A DNA stretch of 64,000 nucleotides from assembly GCA_963836915.1 (NCBI GenBank), contig CAWILH010000002.1, positions 2,294,001 through 2,358,000 of the forward strand. The letters run 5' to 3'. The position numbers and the translations under genes were made by a program. The notes beneath the pieces were generated by a model. The model ran no database searches and was not told where the DNA came from. It saw only the letters and a program-made list of their open reading frames with translations. The DNA is from Cryomorpha sp963836915. Its GTDB lineage: Bacteria; Bacteroidota; Bacteroidia; Flavobacteriales_D; Cryomorphaceae. Positions 35,846 through 44,998 of this stretch are shown here, piece after piece (the first letter of the stretch is position 1; every line of letters starts with the position of its first letter).

Positions 35846-37276
35846 ATGGGCAATGAACTACGTAAGGGGTTAGACCTTAATAGGCAAGGAGAAGTTACAG
35901 TGGTAGATGCCGTGCATATGCGCAATGGCAAGAAGCTTTATTTGGAAAGCTATGGCTGCCAGATGAACTTTGCCGATAGCGAAGTGGTCGCATCCATCCT
36001 TGGCAAAGAAGGATACGAGACCACCCGCAATGCCGAAGAAGCCAACGTGGTACTGCTCAATACCTGCTCCATCCGCGAAAATGCGGAGCAGAAAGTCCGC
36101 AGCCGGCTCAACCACTTCAACAAACTCAAAAAGAAGAATCCCAATTTTATGATCGGCGTGCTGGGCTGCATGGCCGAACGGCTTAAGGAGCAATTGCTCG
36201 AAGAAGAGAAATTGGTAGACCTTGTGGTCGGCCCTGATGCCTACCGTGAGCTGCCCGGCCTGATCGAAGAAGTGACCGATGGCCGAAAAGCGGTAAATGT
36301 GCTGCTTTCAAGAGAAGAAACCTACGCAGAGATCAATCCCGTAAGGCTCAATAGCAATGGGGTCAATGCCTTCGTAAGCATCATGCGGGGTTGCGATAAT
36401 ATGTGCGCCTTTTGCGTGGTGCCATTCACCCGAGGCCGGGAGCGCAGCCGCGACCCGGAGACGATCGTGCGCGAAGCGGCCTATCTCTTTCAGGAAGGTT
36501 ATAGAGAAATTACCCTGCTGGGGCAAAATGTGGACTCCTACCGCTGGAACATCTCCAAAAAAGGAGAAGTGCTGGACGCCGAAAAGGAAGTGGTCAACTT
36601 CGCCCGCCTGCTTGAACTGGTGGCTTTGGTAAACCCAAAATTGCGCATACGCTTTTCTACCTCCCACCCGAAAGATATGACCGATGATGTGCTGCACACC
36701 ATGGCCAAATATGAGAATATCTGCAAATACATCCATCTCCCCGTGCAGAGCGGCAGCAGTGAAGTGCTATACCGCATGAACCGTGGCTATACCCGCGAGT
36801 GGTACCTTGATAGGATAGCCGCAATACGCCGCATCATGCCCGATTGTGCCATAAGCACAGATATCATTGCAGGCTTCTGCGGGGAGACCGATGAAGATCA
36901 TGCGCTTACCCTCGACATGATACGCGAAGTGCAATATGAATATGCCTATACCTTTAAGTATTCGGAGCGGCCTAAGACATTGGCAGAGCGGAAATATGAA
37001 GACGATGTGCCCGAAGAGTTAAAGCAGGAGCGGCTTGCAGAAATCATCGAGCTGCAACGCGAAAATTCGCATATCAGAAACCTGGCCTGCGTAGGCAATA
37101 CCTACGAAGTATTGGTAGAAGGTACTTCTAAGAAATCGGAAACCGAGCTCTCTGGCCGCACCAGTCAAAATGCAATGGTGATCATACAAAGTTCCGATCT
37201 GAAACCTGGCGTTTATGTGAATGTGAAAATCACAGATTGCACATCGGCCACCCTTATGGGCGAAATAGTAAACTAA
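35846..37276 (+). CDS. miaB: tRNA-2-methylthio-N6-dimethylallyladenosine synthase
   Basis: 476 residues. Radical SAM methylthiotransferase that modifies i6A37 of tRNAs reading UNN codons. The N-terminal UPF0004 domain has its three cluster cysteines (YGCQMNFADS, LLNTCSIREN, VLGCMAER). The radical SAM motif CxxxCxxC lies in RGCDNMCAFCVVPF (about 183-190). A C-terminal TRAM domain follows (LVEGTSKKSETELSGRT). RGRERSRDP after the radical-SAM cluster is typical of MiaB rather than RimO. It heads a run with a sigma-54 activator three bases downstream. Confidence 0.96.
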   Translation: MGNELRKGLDLNRQGEVTVVDAVHMRNGKKLYLESYGCQMNFADSEVVASILGKEGYETTRNAEEANVVLLNTCSIRENAEQKVRSRLNHFNKLKKKNPNFMIGVLGCMAERLKEQLLEEEKLVDLVVGPDAYRELPGLIEEVTDGRKAVNVLLSREETYAEINPVRLNSNGVNAFVSIMRGCDNMCAFCVVPFTRGRERSRDPETIVREAAYLFQEGYREITLLGQNVDSYRWNISKKGEVLDAEKEVVNFARLLELVALVNPKLRIRFSTSHPKDMTDDVLHTMAKYENICKYIHLPVQSGSSEVLYRMNRGYTREWYLDRIAAIRRIMPDCAISTDIIAGFCGETDEDHALTLDMIREVQYEYAYTFKYSERPKTLAERKYEDDVPEELKQERLAEIIELQRENSHIRNLACVGNTYEVLVEGTSKKSETELSGRTSQNAMVIIQSSDLKPGVYVNVKITDCTSATLMGEIVN

Positions 37277-37279
37277 GCT

Positions 37280-38554
37280 ATGGACATCTTACAAGTAAAG
37301 CAGCGCTTCGGAATTATAGGCAACGCCCCGGCACTTAACCGGGCTATCGACATCGCTACGCAAGTGGCGCCAACAGATATCTCGGTGCTTATAAACGGTG
37401 AGAGTGGAACTGGAAAGGAGACGATGCCGCAGATCATACACCAGCTTTCTACCCGCAAGCACGGTTCGTACATCGCCGTAAATTGCGGCGCCATTCCCGA
37501 AGGTACGATTGACTCTGAGCTTTTTGGACATGAAAAAGGAGCTTTCACGGGTGCCCTAGATTCGCGCAAAGGCTATTTTGAAGTGGCCAATGGCGGAACC
37601 ATCTTTCTCGATGAAGTGGGCGAGCTGCCCATACAAACGCAGGCCCGGCTGCTCCGCGTATTAGAGTCGGGCGAGTTTATCCGCGTCGGATCATCGAAAG
37701 TGATCAAGACCGATGTACGCATTATCGCTGCCACCAATGTAGATATGAACAAGGCCATCCGAAATGGTAACTTTCGGGAAGACCTTTTCTACCGGCTCAA
37801 CTCTGTGCCCATTTCGCTGCCGCCCCTGCGCGATCGAAGGGCAGACATCACGTTGCTGTTTCGGAAGTTTGCGGTCGACTTTGCAGAAAAATACAGCATG
37901 CCTGCCATCCGGCTCGAAGAAGATGCACAGCAAGTATTGGAGAATTATAATTGGCCGGGAAATATCCGCCAGCTCAAGAATATTACCGAGCAGCTCTCAG
38001 TCATAGAAGAGAGCAGATCGGTAACTGCCGCAGTGCTCACCCAATACCTCCCGGAGATAATGCAGTCTAACCTGCCGGCACTGGTAGGACAGGACAAGAG
38101 CGCTGGAGATTTTACCGAAAGGGAGATTCTCTACAAAGTACTCTTTGAGATGCGCCAAGATATCAGCGATCTGAAAACCATTGTATTAGAACTGCTACAG
38201 GACGGGTCTAATAGAAACCTTCCGGTAAATACTTCGCATCCAGCCACCCTGAAGCGCCTGTTTAGCGAGCAGGGCGCCACAGCCGAGCAGGGCAATGGAC
38301 ATTCCAATGTGGTCTCCAATGATCAGGGTGGTGCGTATGATATCCGCCATAGCGGAAACCGTGGCAGCCATGGCGCGATGGATATTGATGAGCATGAAGA
38401 ATATGAAGAGTCGCTCTCGCTCGAAGATACAGAGCGCGAACTGATTCAAAAAGCACTCAAACGACATAATAACAGGAGAAAAAACGCAGCGAAAGAGCTC
38501 GGTATTTCGGAACGCACTTTGTATAGAAAAATTAAAGAGTACGAGTTGAAATAA
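37280..38554 (+). CDS. Sigma-54-dependent transcriptional regulator without receiver domain
   Basis: 424 residues. AAA+ domain from near the N terminus: Walker A GESGTGKE (about 41-48), GAFTGA at about 92, Walker B GGTIFLDEVGEL, sensor region IIAATNVDM, and arginine-finger regions FREDLFYRL and LPPLRDR. A linker of about 100 residues separates it from a Fis-type HTH at the C terminus (RRKNAAKELGISERTLYRKI). There is no N-terminal sensory or receiver domain, so control must come from partners or expression. The position after miaB and before lptE/secG is common in Bacteroidota; targets are unknown. Confidence 0.93.
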   Translation: MDILQVKQRFGIIGNAPALNRAIDIATQVAPTDISVLINGESGTGKETMPQIIHQLSTRKHGSYIAVNCGAIPEGTIDSELFGHEKGAFTGALDSRKGYFEVANGGTIFLDEVGELPIQTQARLLRVLESGEFIRVGSSKVIKTDVRIIAATNVDMNKAIRNGNFREDLFYRLNSVPISLPPLRDRRADITLLFRKFAVDFAEKYSMPAIRLEEDAQQVLENYNWPGNIRQLKNITEQLSVIEESRSVTAAVLTQYLPEIMQSNLPALVGQDKSAGDFTEREILYKVLFEMRQDISDLKTIVLELLQDGSNRNLPVNTSHPATLKRLFSEQGATAEQGNGHSNVVSNDQGGAYDIRHSGNRGSHGAMDIDEHEEYEESLSLEDTERELIQKALKRHNNRRKNAAKELGISERTLYRKIKEYELK

Positions 38555-38679
38555 AACGGGCGATGGTTTTTGTTCACCGCGATGTCGGATGTCCTTTATT
38601 ATAGAACACTATTAAAAGTTTGCATCTAGCGCCATTAAATTGAACTTATACCTCTGTTATAATACTCAAGTCCAGTCTA

Positions 38680-38756
38680 GCGACTCTCAGCTCACAACTT
38701 GCGACTCGCGACTCGCGACTTGCGACATGCGACTCGCGACTCACAACTTGCGACCC
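38680..38756 (+). repeat. Heptanucleotide tandem repeat, eleven units
   Basis: Phase-perfect heptamers with consensus GCGACTY, seven close matches with four variants (TCAGCTC, ACAACTT twice, GCGACAT). It lies in the 264-bp spacer before lptE. The same heptamer recurs at 43568-43602. The flanks 38555-38679 and 38757-38818 hold no gene I can support. Confidence 0.9.
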
Positions 38757-38818
38757 AAAGTGCAAATTTGAAAACCATTGCAAAACAGAAAATTAGAACA
38801 TCCTTGAAATATCGAACG

Positions 38819-39322
38819 ATGAAATCAATCTGGATCCTCTGCCTTCTGGCGACCTTACAATTAGAGAGTTGCACGGTGGGTTACTCCTTCACCGGAGCCG
38901 ATATTCCGGCCGAGGCCAATAGTTTTTCCGTAAAGACCTTCCAGCTGGCCACCCCTCTGGCTTCTGCCAATTATAATATCCAGCTCACGGAGAGTTTCAA
39001 GGATCTCATGCTTTCGCAAACGCGGCTCGACCTTATCGAAAAGCGCGGTGATATACAATATGAAGGAGTGGTGACCCGCTTTGAGATAGGAAGTGCCGCC
39101 GTCTCGGCCGATGAGTTCACGAGTCTCAACCGGCTTACCATCGATGTCAGGATCAAGTACGTAAATACGTTTGACCGGGATAAGAATTTTGAGAAATCTT
39201 TCAGCCGATTTGCAGATTATGAATCAAATCAAGACTTTGGCGCGGTGCAAGAAGACCTTATACGGCAAATAAATGATCAGATCACGCAAGATATTTTTGA
39301 CGCTTCTTTAGGAAATTGGTAA
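38819..39322 (+). CDS. lptE: LPS-assembly lipoprotein LptE
   Basis: 167 residues from ATG 38819 (MKSIWILCLL). The frame runs upstream through the heptamer repeat, but the signal peptide begins here. The lipobox ends in ESC (Cys about 19), followed by TVGYSFTGADIP, the GYSF-type start of Bacteroidota LptE. The remainder shows the alpha/beta fold of LptE (VTRFEIGSAAVS, LTIDVRIKYVNTFD). LptE plugs the LptD barrel that inserts LPS in the outer membrane. The stop overlaps the start of the following TPR-like gene (TAATG). Confidence 0.88.
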   Translation: MKSIWILCLLATLQLESCTVGYSFTGADIPAEANSFSVKTFQLATPLASANYNIQLTESFKDLMLSQTRLDLIEKRGDIQYEGVVTRFEIGSAAVSADEFTSLNRLTIDVRIKYVNTFDRDKNFEKSFSRFADYESNQDFGAVQEDLIRQINDQITQDIFDASLGNW

Positions 39323-40178
39323 TGCAGAAGGCCACGCTCCTAGATATGATACGCCAGAATCGGGTAGCCGGAATCGGGCAGCCCGAAGAAGTAGATGCCT
39401 TGGCAAAGCAATATCCCTACGTGGCGAGCTTTCAGATTTTGAAGGCCATCGCCCTGAAAGAATCTGGCGATATAGCTTATCACGAGCAATTGAGCCGCAC
39501 GGCCATCGCGGTGCAAGACCGCACCAAGCTTTACGAATATATGGTAAAGCAGAGCCTTGTAGACCGAATTGATGAAGATAGCCAAGAAGCAAACGCTCCC
39601 GACCCGAACCGTATCGAAGCCCCATTTCCCGAAAGGGAAGAAAGTCCGCAAGATAGCAGCGCACCTACAAGCTTCCGCAAAAACAGCTTCTCTCCGAGCA
39701 TCCGCTAGAAGATGAAGTAATGCGGGAGGCTATCAAGCATCTTGGCGAGATGGAAACAGAACACGCGATGCACTCCCTTCAGGCCGAAGATACGTTCTCG
39801 GCTCCGAGCGCTCCGGCACTTAAAGCTGCTGAACCGCCGGAAGGCGTTGATAGGCCATTGAGTTTTGGGATGTGGCTTTTGCAAAAAGAAGAGAAAAATC
39901 CGGCTGCTCCGCCACAAGATAAGGCGCTGATCGATCAGTTCGTCCAAAACAATCCCAGCATATCGCCCGTAAAAAAGGCCTTCTTTTCACCTTCACAAAT
40001 GGGGAAACTCAGCTTGGTAGAAGATGAAACCTTTGTAACAGAAACACTTGCAAAGATTTACCTTCGCCAAGGTGATTATAAAAAAGCCGCGACAGCTTAT
40101 AAGAACCTGAAGTTGAAATTTCCCGAAAAAAGCAGTTACTTTGCCGCTCTTCAAAAAGAAGCAGAAGAACATCTTTAA
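39322..40178 (+). CDS. TPR-like hypothetical protein, frameshifted
   Basis: The first part (39322 to about 39650) starts MQKATLLDMIRQNR and is helical. The other frame carries YKLPQKQLLSEHPLEDEV before 39720 and continues to 40178, so a one-base shift lies at about 39600-39665. After repair the protein is about 285 residues. The C-terminal part ends in a clear TPR-type helix pair (TLAKIYLRQGDYKKAATAYKNL). A Ser/Pro/Glu-rich linker occupies the middle. Bacteroidota genomes commonly have such a protein between lptE and secG; its role is unknown. Confidence 0.7.
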
Positions 40179-40189
40179 AATATTGAGTC

Positions 40190-40525
40190 ATGCAGATATT
40201 CATTTTTGTCTTAATCGTATTGGTTTGCGTTTTTTTAGCGCTCATCGTTCTCATTCAAAACCCAAAGGGTGGAGGATTGGATTCCAGCTTTAGTTCGGCC
40301 AATCAAATAGGTGGCGTAAAGCGTACGGCCGACTTTCTCGAAAAGAGCACCTGGTCATTGGCCATCGCTTTATTCGTGCTATGCTTGGTATCTGCCGGTA
40401 TCCAAAGCAAAGAAAGTGTGGGCACTACCCTTCCCGTATACGATGAGACCGAAATCACCCAACCACAAATGCAGCCCGAAGATGCGGGTGCAGAGATACC
40501 GGGTGAAGATGTGCCCAATCCTTAA
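40190..40525 (+). CDS. secG: Preprotein translocase subunit SecG
   Basis: 111 residues. Two membrane helices (about 2-22 and 50-70) flank the conserved cytoplasmic loop with IQNPKGGGLDSSFSSANQIG, the SecG hallmark. An acidic C-terminal tail follows. It belongs to the SecYEG channel in the inner membrane. It lies 11 bp after the TPR-like gene and is followed by a strong terminator. Confidence 0.95.
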   Translation: MQIFIFVLIVLVCVFLALIVLIQNPKGGGLDSSFSSANQIGGVKRTADFLEKSTWSLAIALFVLCLVSAGIQSKESVGTTLPVYDETEITQPQMQPEDAGAEIPGEDVPNP

Positions 40526-40547
40526 AAAAGGTTTTTAAGATCTTGAG

Positions 40548-40584
40548 AATGTCAGTGTGTCACAGATGCACTGACATTTTTTTT
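40548..40584 (+). terminator. Rho-independent terminator between secG and groS
   Basis: AATGTCAGTG (40548-40557) pairs perfectly with CACTGACATT (40569-40578) and runs into eight T residues. It separates the miaB-secG run from groESL. Confidence 0.9.
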
Positions 40585-40627
40585 GCCCATCTGTCAAAAT
40601 GTGCATGATGGAAGTCGCCTTTGGGCT

Positions 40628-40642
40628 TGGCATACTTTCTGA
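40628..40642 (+). promoter_or_regulatory. Possible groESL promoter element
   Basis: TGGCATACTTTCTGA, 33 bp before groS, weakly resembles a sigma-54 -24/-12 element (TGGCAC, then TTGC), but the -12 GC doublet is not kept. No CIRCE inverted repeat is seen. Recorded only as the likeliest promoter region. Confidence 0.2.
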
Positions 40643-40675
40643 CTGGAAGGGGAAAACCTTTAAAATCAGAAATCA

Positions 40676-40972
40676 ATGTCAGTAAATTTTAAGCCGATTG
40701 CAGGATCCCAAAATAGGGTGGTAATCGAAACTGCAAAGGCAGAAGAAAAAACCGCAAGCGGAATCATTATTCCGGATACAGCAAAAGAGAAACCACTTCA
40801 GGGCTCAGTAGTTTCGGTGAGCGAAGAAGATGAGAAAGGTAAAAAACCAAAAATCAAAGTAGGTGATCGAGTTTTCTATGGTCAGTATGCAGGCACCGAG
40901 ATCAAGTTAGAAGATAAAAAGTATATGATCATGCGCGAGAGCGACATATTTGGGATCATAGGTAGCAACTAA
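40676..40972 (+). CDS. groS: Co-chaperonin GroES
   Basis: 98 residues, the usual length. It contains the mobile loop (TAKAEEKTASGIIIPDTAKEK in part), the conserved GDRVFYGQYAGTEI region and the C-terminal IMRESDIFGII. GroES caps the GroEL cage in the cytoplasm. The gene follows a terminator, so it should have its own promoter, and precedes groL by 30 bp. Confidence 0.97.
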   Translation: MSVNFKPIAGSQNRVVIETAKAEEKTASGIIIPDTAKEKPLQGSVVSVSEEDEKGKKPKIKVGDRVFYGQYAGTEIKLEDKKYMIMRESDIFGIIGSN

Positions 40973-41002
40973 TCAGAACATTCATTTTAAATTAAGAAAA
41001 CC

Positions 41003-42645
41003 ATGAGTAAGAAAATAACATTTGACGTGTCAGCACGTGATAAACTGAAGAAAGGCGTTGACGCCCTAGCCGATGCGGTAAAAGTAACCCTCGGCCAAAG
41101 GAAGAAACGTAATCATAGATAAGAAATTTGGGGCACCAACCATCACCAAAGATGGTGTGACCGTGGCCAAAGAGATCGAGCTTAAAGACCCGATCGAAAA
41201 TATGGGTGCTCAAATGGTAAAGGAAGTAGCGTCAAAAACTGCAGACCTTGCCGGCGATGGAACAACCACTGCCACGGTGCTCGCCCAAGCGATGGTGACT
41301 GCAGGTTTGAAAAACGTAGCCGCCGGTGCCAATCCAATGGATCTCAAGCGAGGCATGGATAAAGCGGTAGAAGCTGTGGTGAAGCACTTGAAATCTATCT
41401 CACGCGAAGTGGGTGATGACAATTCGAAGATCGAACAGGTAGCAACCATTTCGGCCAATAGCGACCATACTATCGGTAAGCTTATCGCTGAGGCGATGGG
41501 CAAAGTGAAAAAAGAAGGTGTAATTACGGTAGAAGAAGCCAAAGGCACAGAGACTTATGTGGATATCGTAGAAGGTATGCAGTTTGACCGCGGATACCTT
41601 TCACCTTATTTCGTGACCAACTCTGAGAAGATGGTTGCCGATCTTGAGAATCCATACATCCTGATCTACGACAAGAAGATCTCAAGCATGAAGGACTTAT
41701 TGCCCATTCTTGAAAAGGCAGCACAGTCGGGACGCCCACTTCTTATCATCGCAGAAGATGTAGAAGGAGAAGCCCTTGCAACCCTAGTGGTAAACAAGAT
41801 CAGAGGTTCACTGAAAATCGCGGCTGTCAAAGCTCCAGGATTTGGTGATCGCCGTAAGGCAATGCTTGAAGATATAGCCATCCTGACCGGTGGTAGCGTA
41901 ATATCTGAAGAGCAAGGCCGCAAGCTGGAAGATGCTACCCTGGAAGACCTTGGTACCTGTGAGAAAATCACCATTGACAAGGATAACACTACCGTAGTGA
42001 ACGGAGCTGGCGAGAAGAGCGCCATTGATGGTCGAGTTAATCAGATCAAAGCTCAGATCGAGACTACCACGTCAGATTATGACAAAGAGAAGCTTCAAGA
42101 GCGCTTGGCCAAACTGGCAGGTGGTGTAGCTGTGCTTTATGTAGGTGCTGCCACTGAAGTGGAAATGAAAGAAAAGAAAGACCGTGTAGACGATGCGCTT
42201 CATGCCACACGTGCTGCGGTAGAAGAAGGGATCATCCCAGGCGGTGGTGTAGCCTACATCCGTGCTATCAAAGCTTTAGAAGGTTTTGAAGGAATCAATA
42301 TGGATGAGAACACGGGTATTAAGATCGTACGTCGCGCGCTCGAAGAGCCCTTGCGTCAGATCGTAGCCAATACCGGTGGCGAAGGTTCGGTAATCGTTCA
42401 GCGCGTGCGCGATGGCAAAGACGATTTCGGCTTCAACGCCCGTACCGAAGAGTTTGAAGATCTATACGCCGCAGGTGTAATAGATCCTGACTAAGGTAGC
42501 CCGCGTAGCGCTCGAGAACGCAGGTTCCATTGCAGGGATGTTGCTCACCACAGAGTGTGTAATATCTGATGTGGAAGATGAAGATAAAGGTGGAGCCGGT
42601 GCCGGCATGGGCGGCATGGGCGGCGGAATGCCAGGCATGATGTAA
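41003..42645 (+). CDS. groL: Chaperonin GroEL, two frameshifts
   Basis: Starts MSKKITFDVSARDKLKKG at 41003. At about 41094 two bases are missing in the run coding VTLGPKGRNVIIDKKFG. The long middle part (41157-42494) is intact, with ATP-site GDGTTTATVLAQA and VEEGIIPGGGVAYIRA. At about 42495 an extra G breaks GVIDPTKVARVALENAG. The tail in the restored frame ends in the Gly/Met-rich motif GGMGGGMPGMM. After repair the length is near the usual 545. An essential single-copy gene broken twice almost certainly reflects sequence errors, not decay. A terminator follows. Confidence 0.95.
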
Positions 42646-42673
42646 GTCACGCTTTCCCAATGTTTTAAGAAAG

Positions 42674-42700
42674 GCCGTTCCGCAAGGAGCGGCTTTTTTT
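42674..42700 (+). terminator. Terminator of groESL
   Basis: GCCGTTCC and GGAGCGGC pair around a GCAA tetraloop, followed by seven T residues. It starts about 30 bp after the groL stop. Confidence 0.9.
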
Positions 42701-42791
42701 ATGGTTTGATGTAGGTGTAGGCGTGGGATAGTTTGTAACCTTTAGGATGCAAAACAGGTTTAAACACGAGGCGATTTAAGAACATCAAGCT

Positions 42792-42968
42792 ATGAAACAG
42801 AACAACTTAACTGGGTTGAGAACCAGAGATTTCAAGAAACTTCTGATTACGCCGGAGCAAGATCTTCTGGGGGAGATTATCCGATTGAATTGCACGGTTT
42901 ACGCCAATTCCCTCGATGTGATCAAGGTAAGCACCCATATTTTACAAAGCCGGTCGAATGCGGCTTAG
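42792..42968 (+). CDS. Small hypothetical ORF (58 aa)
   Basis: ATG 42792 (MKQNNLTGLRTRDF) to TAG 42966-42968. It looks helical and of mixed charge (FKKLLITPEQDLLGEIIRLN). It overlaps the start of the next gene by 11 bp, which would fit coupling. No family is recognised and no clear promoter is seen, so it may not be a real gene. Confidence 0.35.
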   Translation: MKQNNLTGLRTRDFKKLLITPEQDLLGEIIRLNCTVYANSLDVIKVSTHILQSRSNAA

Positions 42969-43338
42969 AAAACTTACAGACACTTTTTTGGCTCCCGCAG
43001 TTTTGGCGATGATGTTCATAGCCTGCGGTGACAAAGACGAAGCTCCTAATGGCGCTATGCCCTTGAGCGGTTGCGATACTTTGCAGACGATCACGTATTC
43101 CAATAGTATTGAAGCAATCACGGCTACCAACTGCGCCATTTCGGGATGCCATGCCGGCGCCAACCCAACGGCGGGGCTCAATCTGGAAACCTATGCCGGA
43201 GCGCAATCTGTGGCCGAAAGCGGCGATCTTTATGAGCGCGTGGTAGATTGGGAGCAAATGCCCCCTTCAGGTCCTCTATCAGATTGTGATCAGGCGCTTA
43301 TCGCGAAATGGATCAATGACGGAGCGCTGGAACTATAA
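42958..43338 (+). CDS. Cytochrome c-like lipoprotein with a CX4CH motif
   Basis: 126 residues. Lipobox FIAC (Cys about 23), then an acidic linker. The mature domain has SNSIEAITATNCAISGCH, a Cys-x4-Cys-His motif in place of the usual CxxCH, then a distal MPPSG Met that could be the sixth haem ligand, and LIAKWINDGA at the end. This is the pattern of the small cytochrome-like domains found in Bacteroidota and Planctomycetota lipoproteins. Haem binding is plausible but unproven, and two more cysteines (in SGCDTL and SDCDQ) could form a disulfide. The start overlaps the small ORF upstream. Confidence 0.75.
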   Translation: MRLRKLTDTFLAPAVLAMMFIACGDKDEAPNGAMPLSGCDTLQTITYSNSIEAITATNCAISGCHAGANPTAGLNLETYAGAQSVAESGDLYERVVDWEQMPPSGPLSDCDQALIAKWINDGALEL

Positions 43339-43660
43339 AGGCATAGGCTTCAGACCTCAACTTTTTATACATCCTTGGGAAGTCACTGGCGAGCCGCTGG
43401 CCTATGCCGAACTCGGTTATATTCAAAATTTCCATCGACCCGGAATACAAAATTTCATACTTAGAAGCTCCAAGCCCACATACAATAGCTCGTCTCAATT
43501 CATCTATGCCAAGTCTCATTCCGTAACCGCTATCCATATAAATACCAATCTCAAATCACAAGCACTCGCGACTTGCGACTTGCGACTTGATGCTCGCGAC
43601 TCTGTTAGCATTCTGTTAAACACCATGATGTAAAATCGATAAATATTAAATTCGCGGCTT
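43339..43660. other. 322-bp spacer before the two-component system
   Basis: Short ORFs occur on both strands, but none resembles a known family. The spacer holds the second heptamer cluster (43568-43602). No convincing terminator is visible. Confidence 0.5.
43568..43602 (+). repeat. Heptanucleotide repeat, second cluster
   Basis: GCGACTT three times, then GATGCTC and GCGACTC, in phase. Same heptamer family as at 38680-38756. It lies about 60 bp before the histidine kinase start. Confidence 0.85.
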
Positions 43661-44995
43661 ATGGGAAGAAGGCTCATCCGCATTTTGATATTTCTGGCTG
43701 TGTTTTCGGTGGCAGGCATTATAGCGACTCAGATCTACTGGCTCAATAAAGCCTTTGATGTGCAAGAGACCCAGTTTGACCTTCGCCAAGCGCAGGCTAC
43801 TGCCGAGTCCAAACAATTTAATGATCGCATCACCATCGCGCTGACCAATGTGGCCAATGAAATTCTTACCATCAATAACGATCCCGCAGAGCTTTTTCAA
43901 TCGGTGAAGCAAATCAGGCCGAATTATTTCACCGTAGCCATAAACGATACCGTACATCCCTACCTGCTTGAGAGCCTGCTGAAGAGCGAATTTGAACGGC
44001 GTAATATCAACGAGAATTTTGAATATGGCATCTACGATTGCTTTACCGATAGCATCGTATACGGCGATTATGTGGCGCTGAATGCCGATACTTCTGCCAG
44101 CAACTTCATTGGCGAAAGCCCGCAGATAAAATGGGATAAAGACGGTCATTATTTCGGTGTGTTTTTTCCCGATAAGGAAAGCTTCGATCTCATAAAGCCG
44201 CAGAAACAAATCTCGACCTGGGCCTTTTCAGCATTGATTAGCCTTATCGTATTTACCTTTTTTGCATACGCTGTGTTCTTGATCTTGCGACAGAAAAGAC
44301 TCTCGGAGATGAAAACGGACTTTATCAATAATATGACCCATGAACTCAAAACGCCGATCTCGACCATAGGCCTTTCGAGCGAAATATTGCGCAAAGAAGG
44401 CATCACCGATCAGCCCGAACGGGTGCGAAACTACGCCAACCTGATACATGATGAAAACCAAAGACTTAAGCTTCAAGTGGACCGCGTATTGCAATTGGCT
44501 ACTCTCGAAAAAGAAAAGATAGCGCTCAATTTTCAGCCGCTAGATATGCATACCATGATCACCCATGCCAGGGCATCTATAGCGCTGGTGCGGGATGACC
44601 AAGGTGCGTCGATAAGCCTAGACCTGAAAGCTGCAAAGCATTCTATCAAAGGGGATTCCGTGCATATCTCCAATATTATCCATAACCTGCTAGACAATGC
44701 TTTGAAATATAGTCTGAAGAATTCTCCGATTCTCATTGCGACCGAAAATCAAGGTTCGAAGCTCATCATAAGCATCGCCGACCAAGGTATCGGGATACCC
44801 AAAAAGTCAATTCCTTTTATCTTCGACAAGTTTTATCGCGTGCCTACAGGCAATAGGCATGATGTGAAAGGCTTTGGTTTGGGACTTTTTTATGTGAAGC
44901 AAATGGTAGAATCGCATAAAGGGAAAATAAAGGTGGAGAGCAAAGAAAAAGAAGGAACTACCTTTCAAGTTATTTTTGAAACAACAGAACAGTAG
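43661..44995 (+). CDS. Two-component sensor histidine kinase
   Basis: 444 residues. Membrane helices at about 6-25 and 186-208 enclose a periplasmic domain of about 160 residues with no named sensor family. The H box is FINNMTHELKTPIS (about His227), the N box IIHNLLDNALKYS, G1 IADQGIGIPKK, F FIFDKFYRVP and G2 GFGLGLFYVKQM. It would phosphorylate the response regulator encoded four bases downstream. The ligand is unknown. No HAMP domain is evident. Confidence 0.95.
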   Translation: MGRRLIRILIFLAVFSVAGIIATQIYWLNKAFDVQETQFDLRQAQATAESKQFNDRITIALTNVANEILTINNDPAELFQSVKQIRPNYFTVAINDTVHPYLLESLLKSEFERRNINENFEYGIYDCFTDSIVYGDYVALNADTSASNFIGESPQIKWDKDGHYFGVFFPDKESFDLIKPQKQISTWAFSALISLIVFTFFAYAVFLILRQKRLSEMKTDFINNMTHELKTPISTIGLSSEILRKEGITDQPERVRNYANLIHDENQRLKLQVDRVLQLATLEKEKIALNFQPLDMHTMITHARASIALVRDDQGASISLDLKAAKHSIKGDSVHISNIIHNLLDNALKYSLKNSPILIATENQGSKLIISIADQGIGIPKKSIPFIFDKFYRVPTGNRHDVKGFGLGLFYVKQMVESHKGKIKVESKEKEGTTFQVIFETTEQ

Positions 44996-44998
44996 CGC

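Noticed and set aside
40628..40642. Firm sigma-54 promoter for groESL
   Set aside because: The -24-like TGGCA is present but the -12 GC is not. Kept only as a low-confidence promoter region, despite the sigma-54 activator gene upstream.
43286..43633. 115-codon ORF and opposing 74-codon ORF before the histidine kinase
   Set aside because: The plus-strand ORF overlaps the end of the cytochrome-like gene and runs through the heptamer repeat. Neither resembles a known family.
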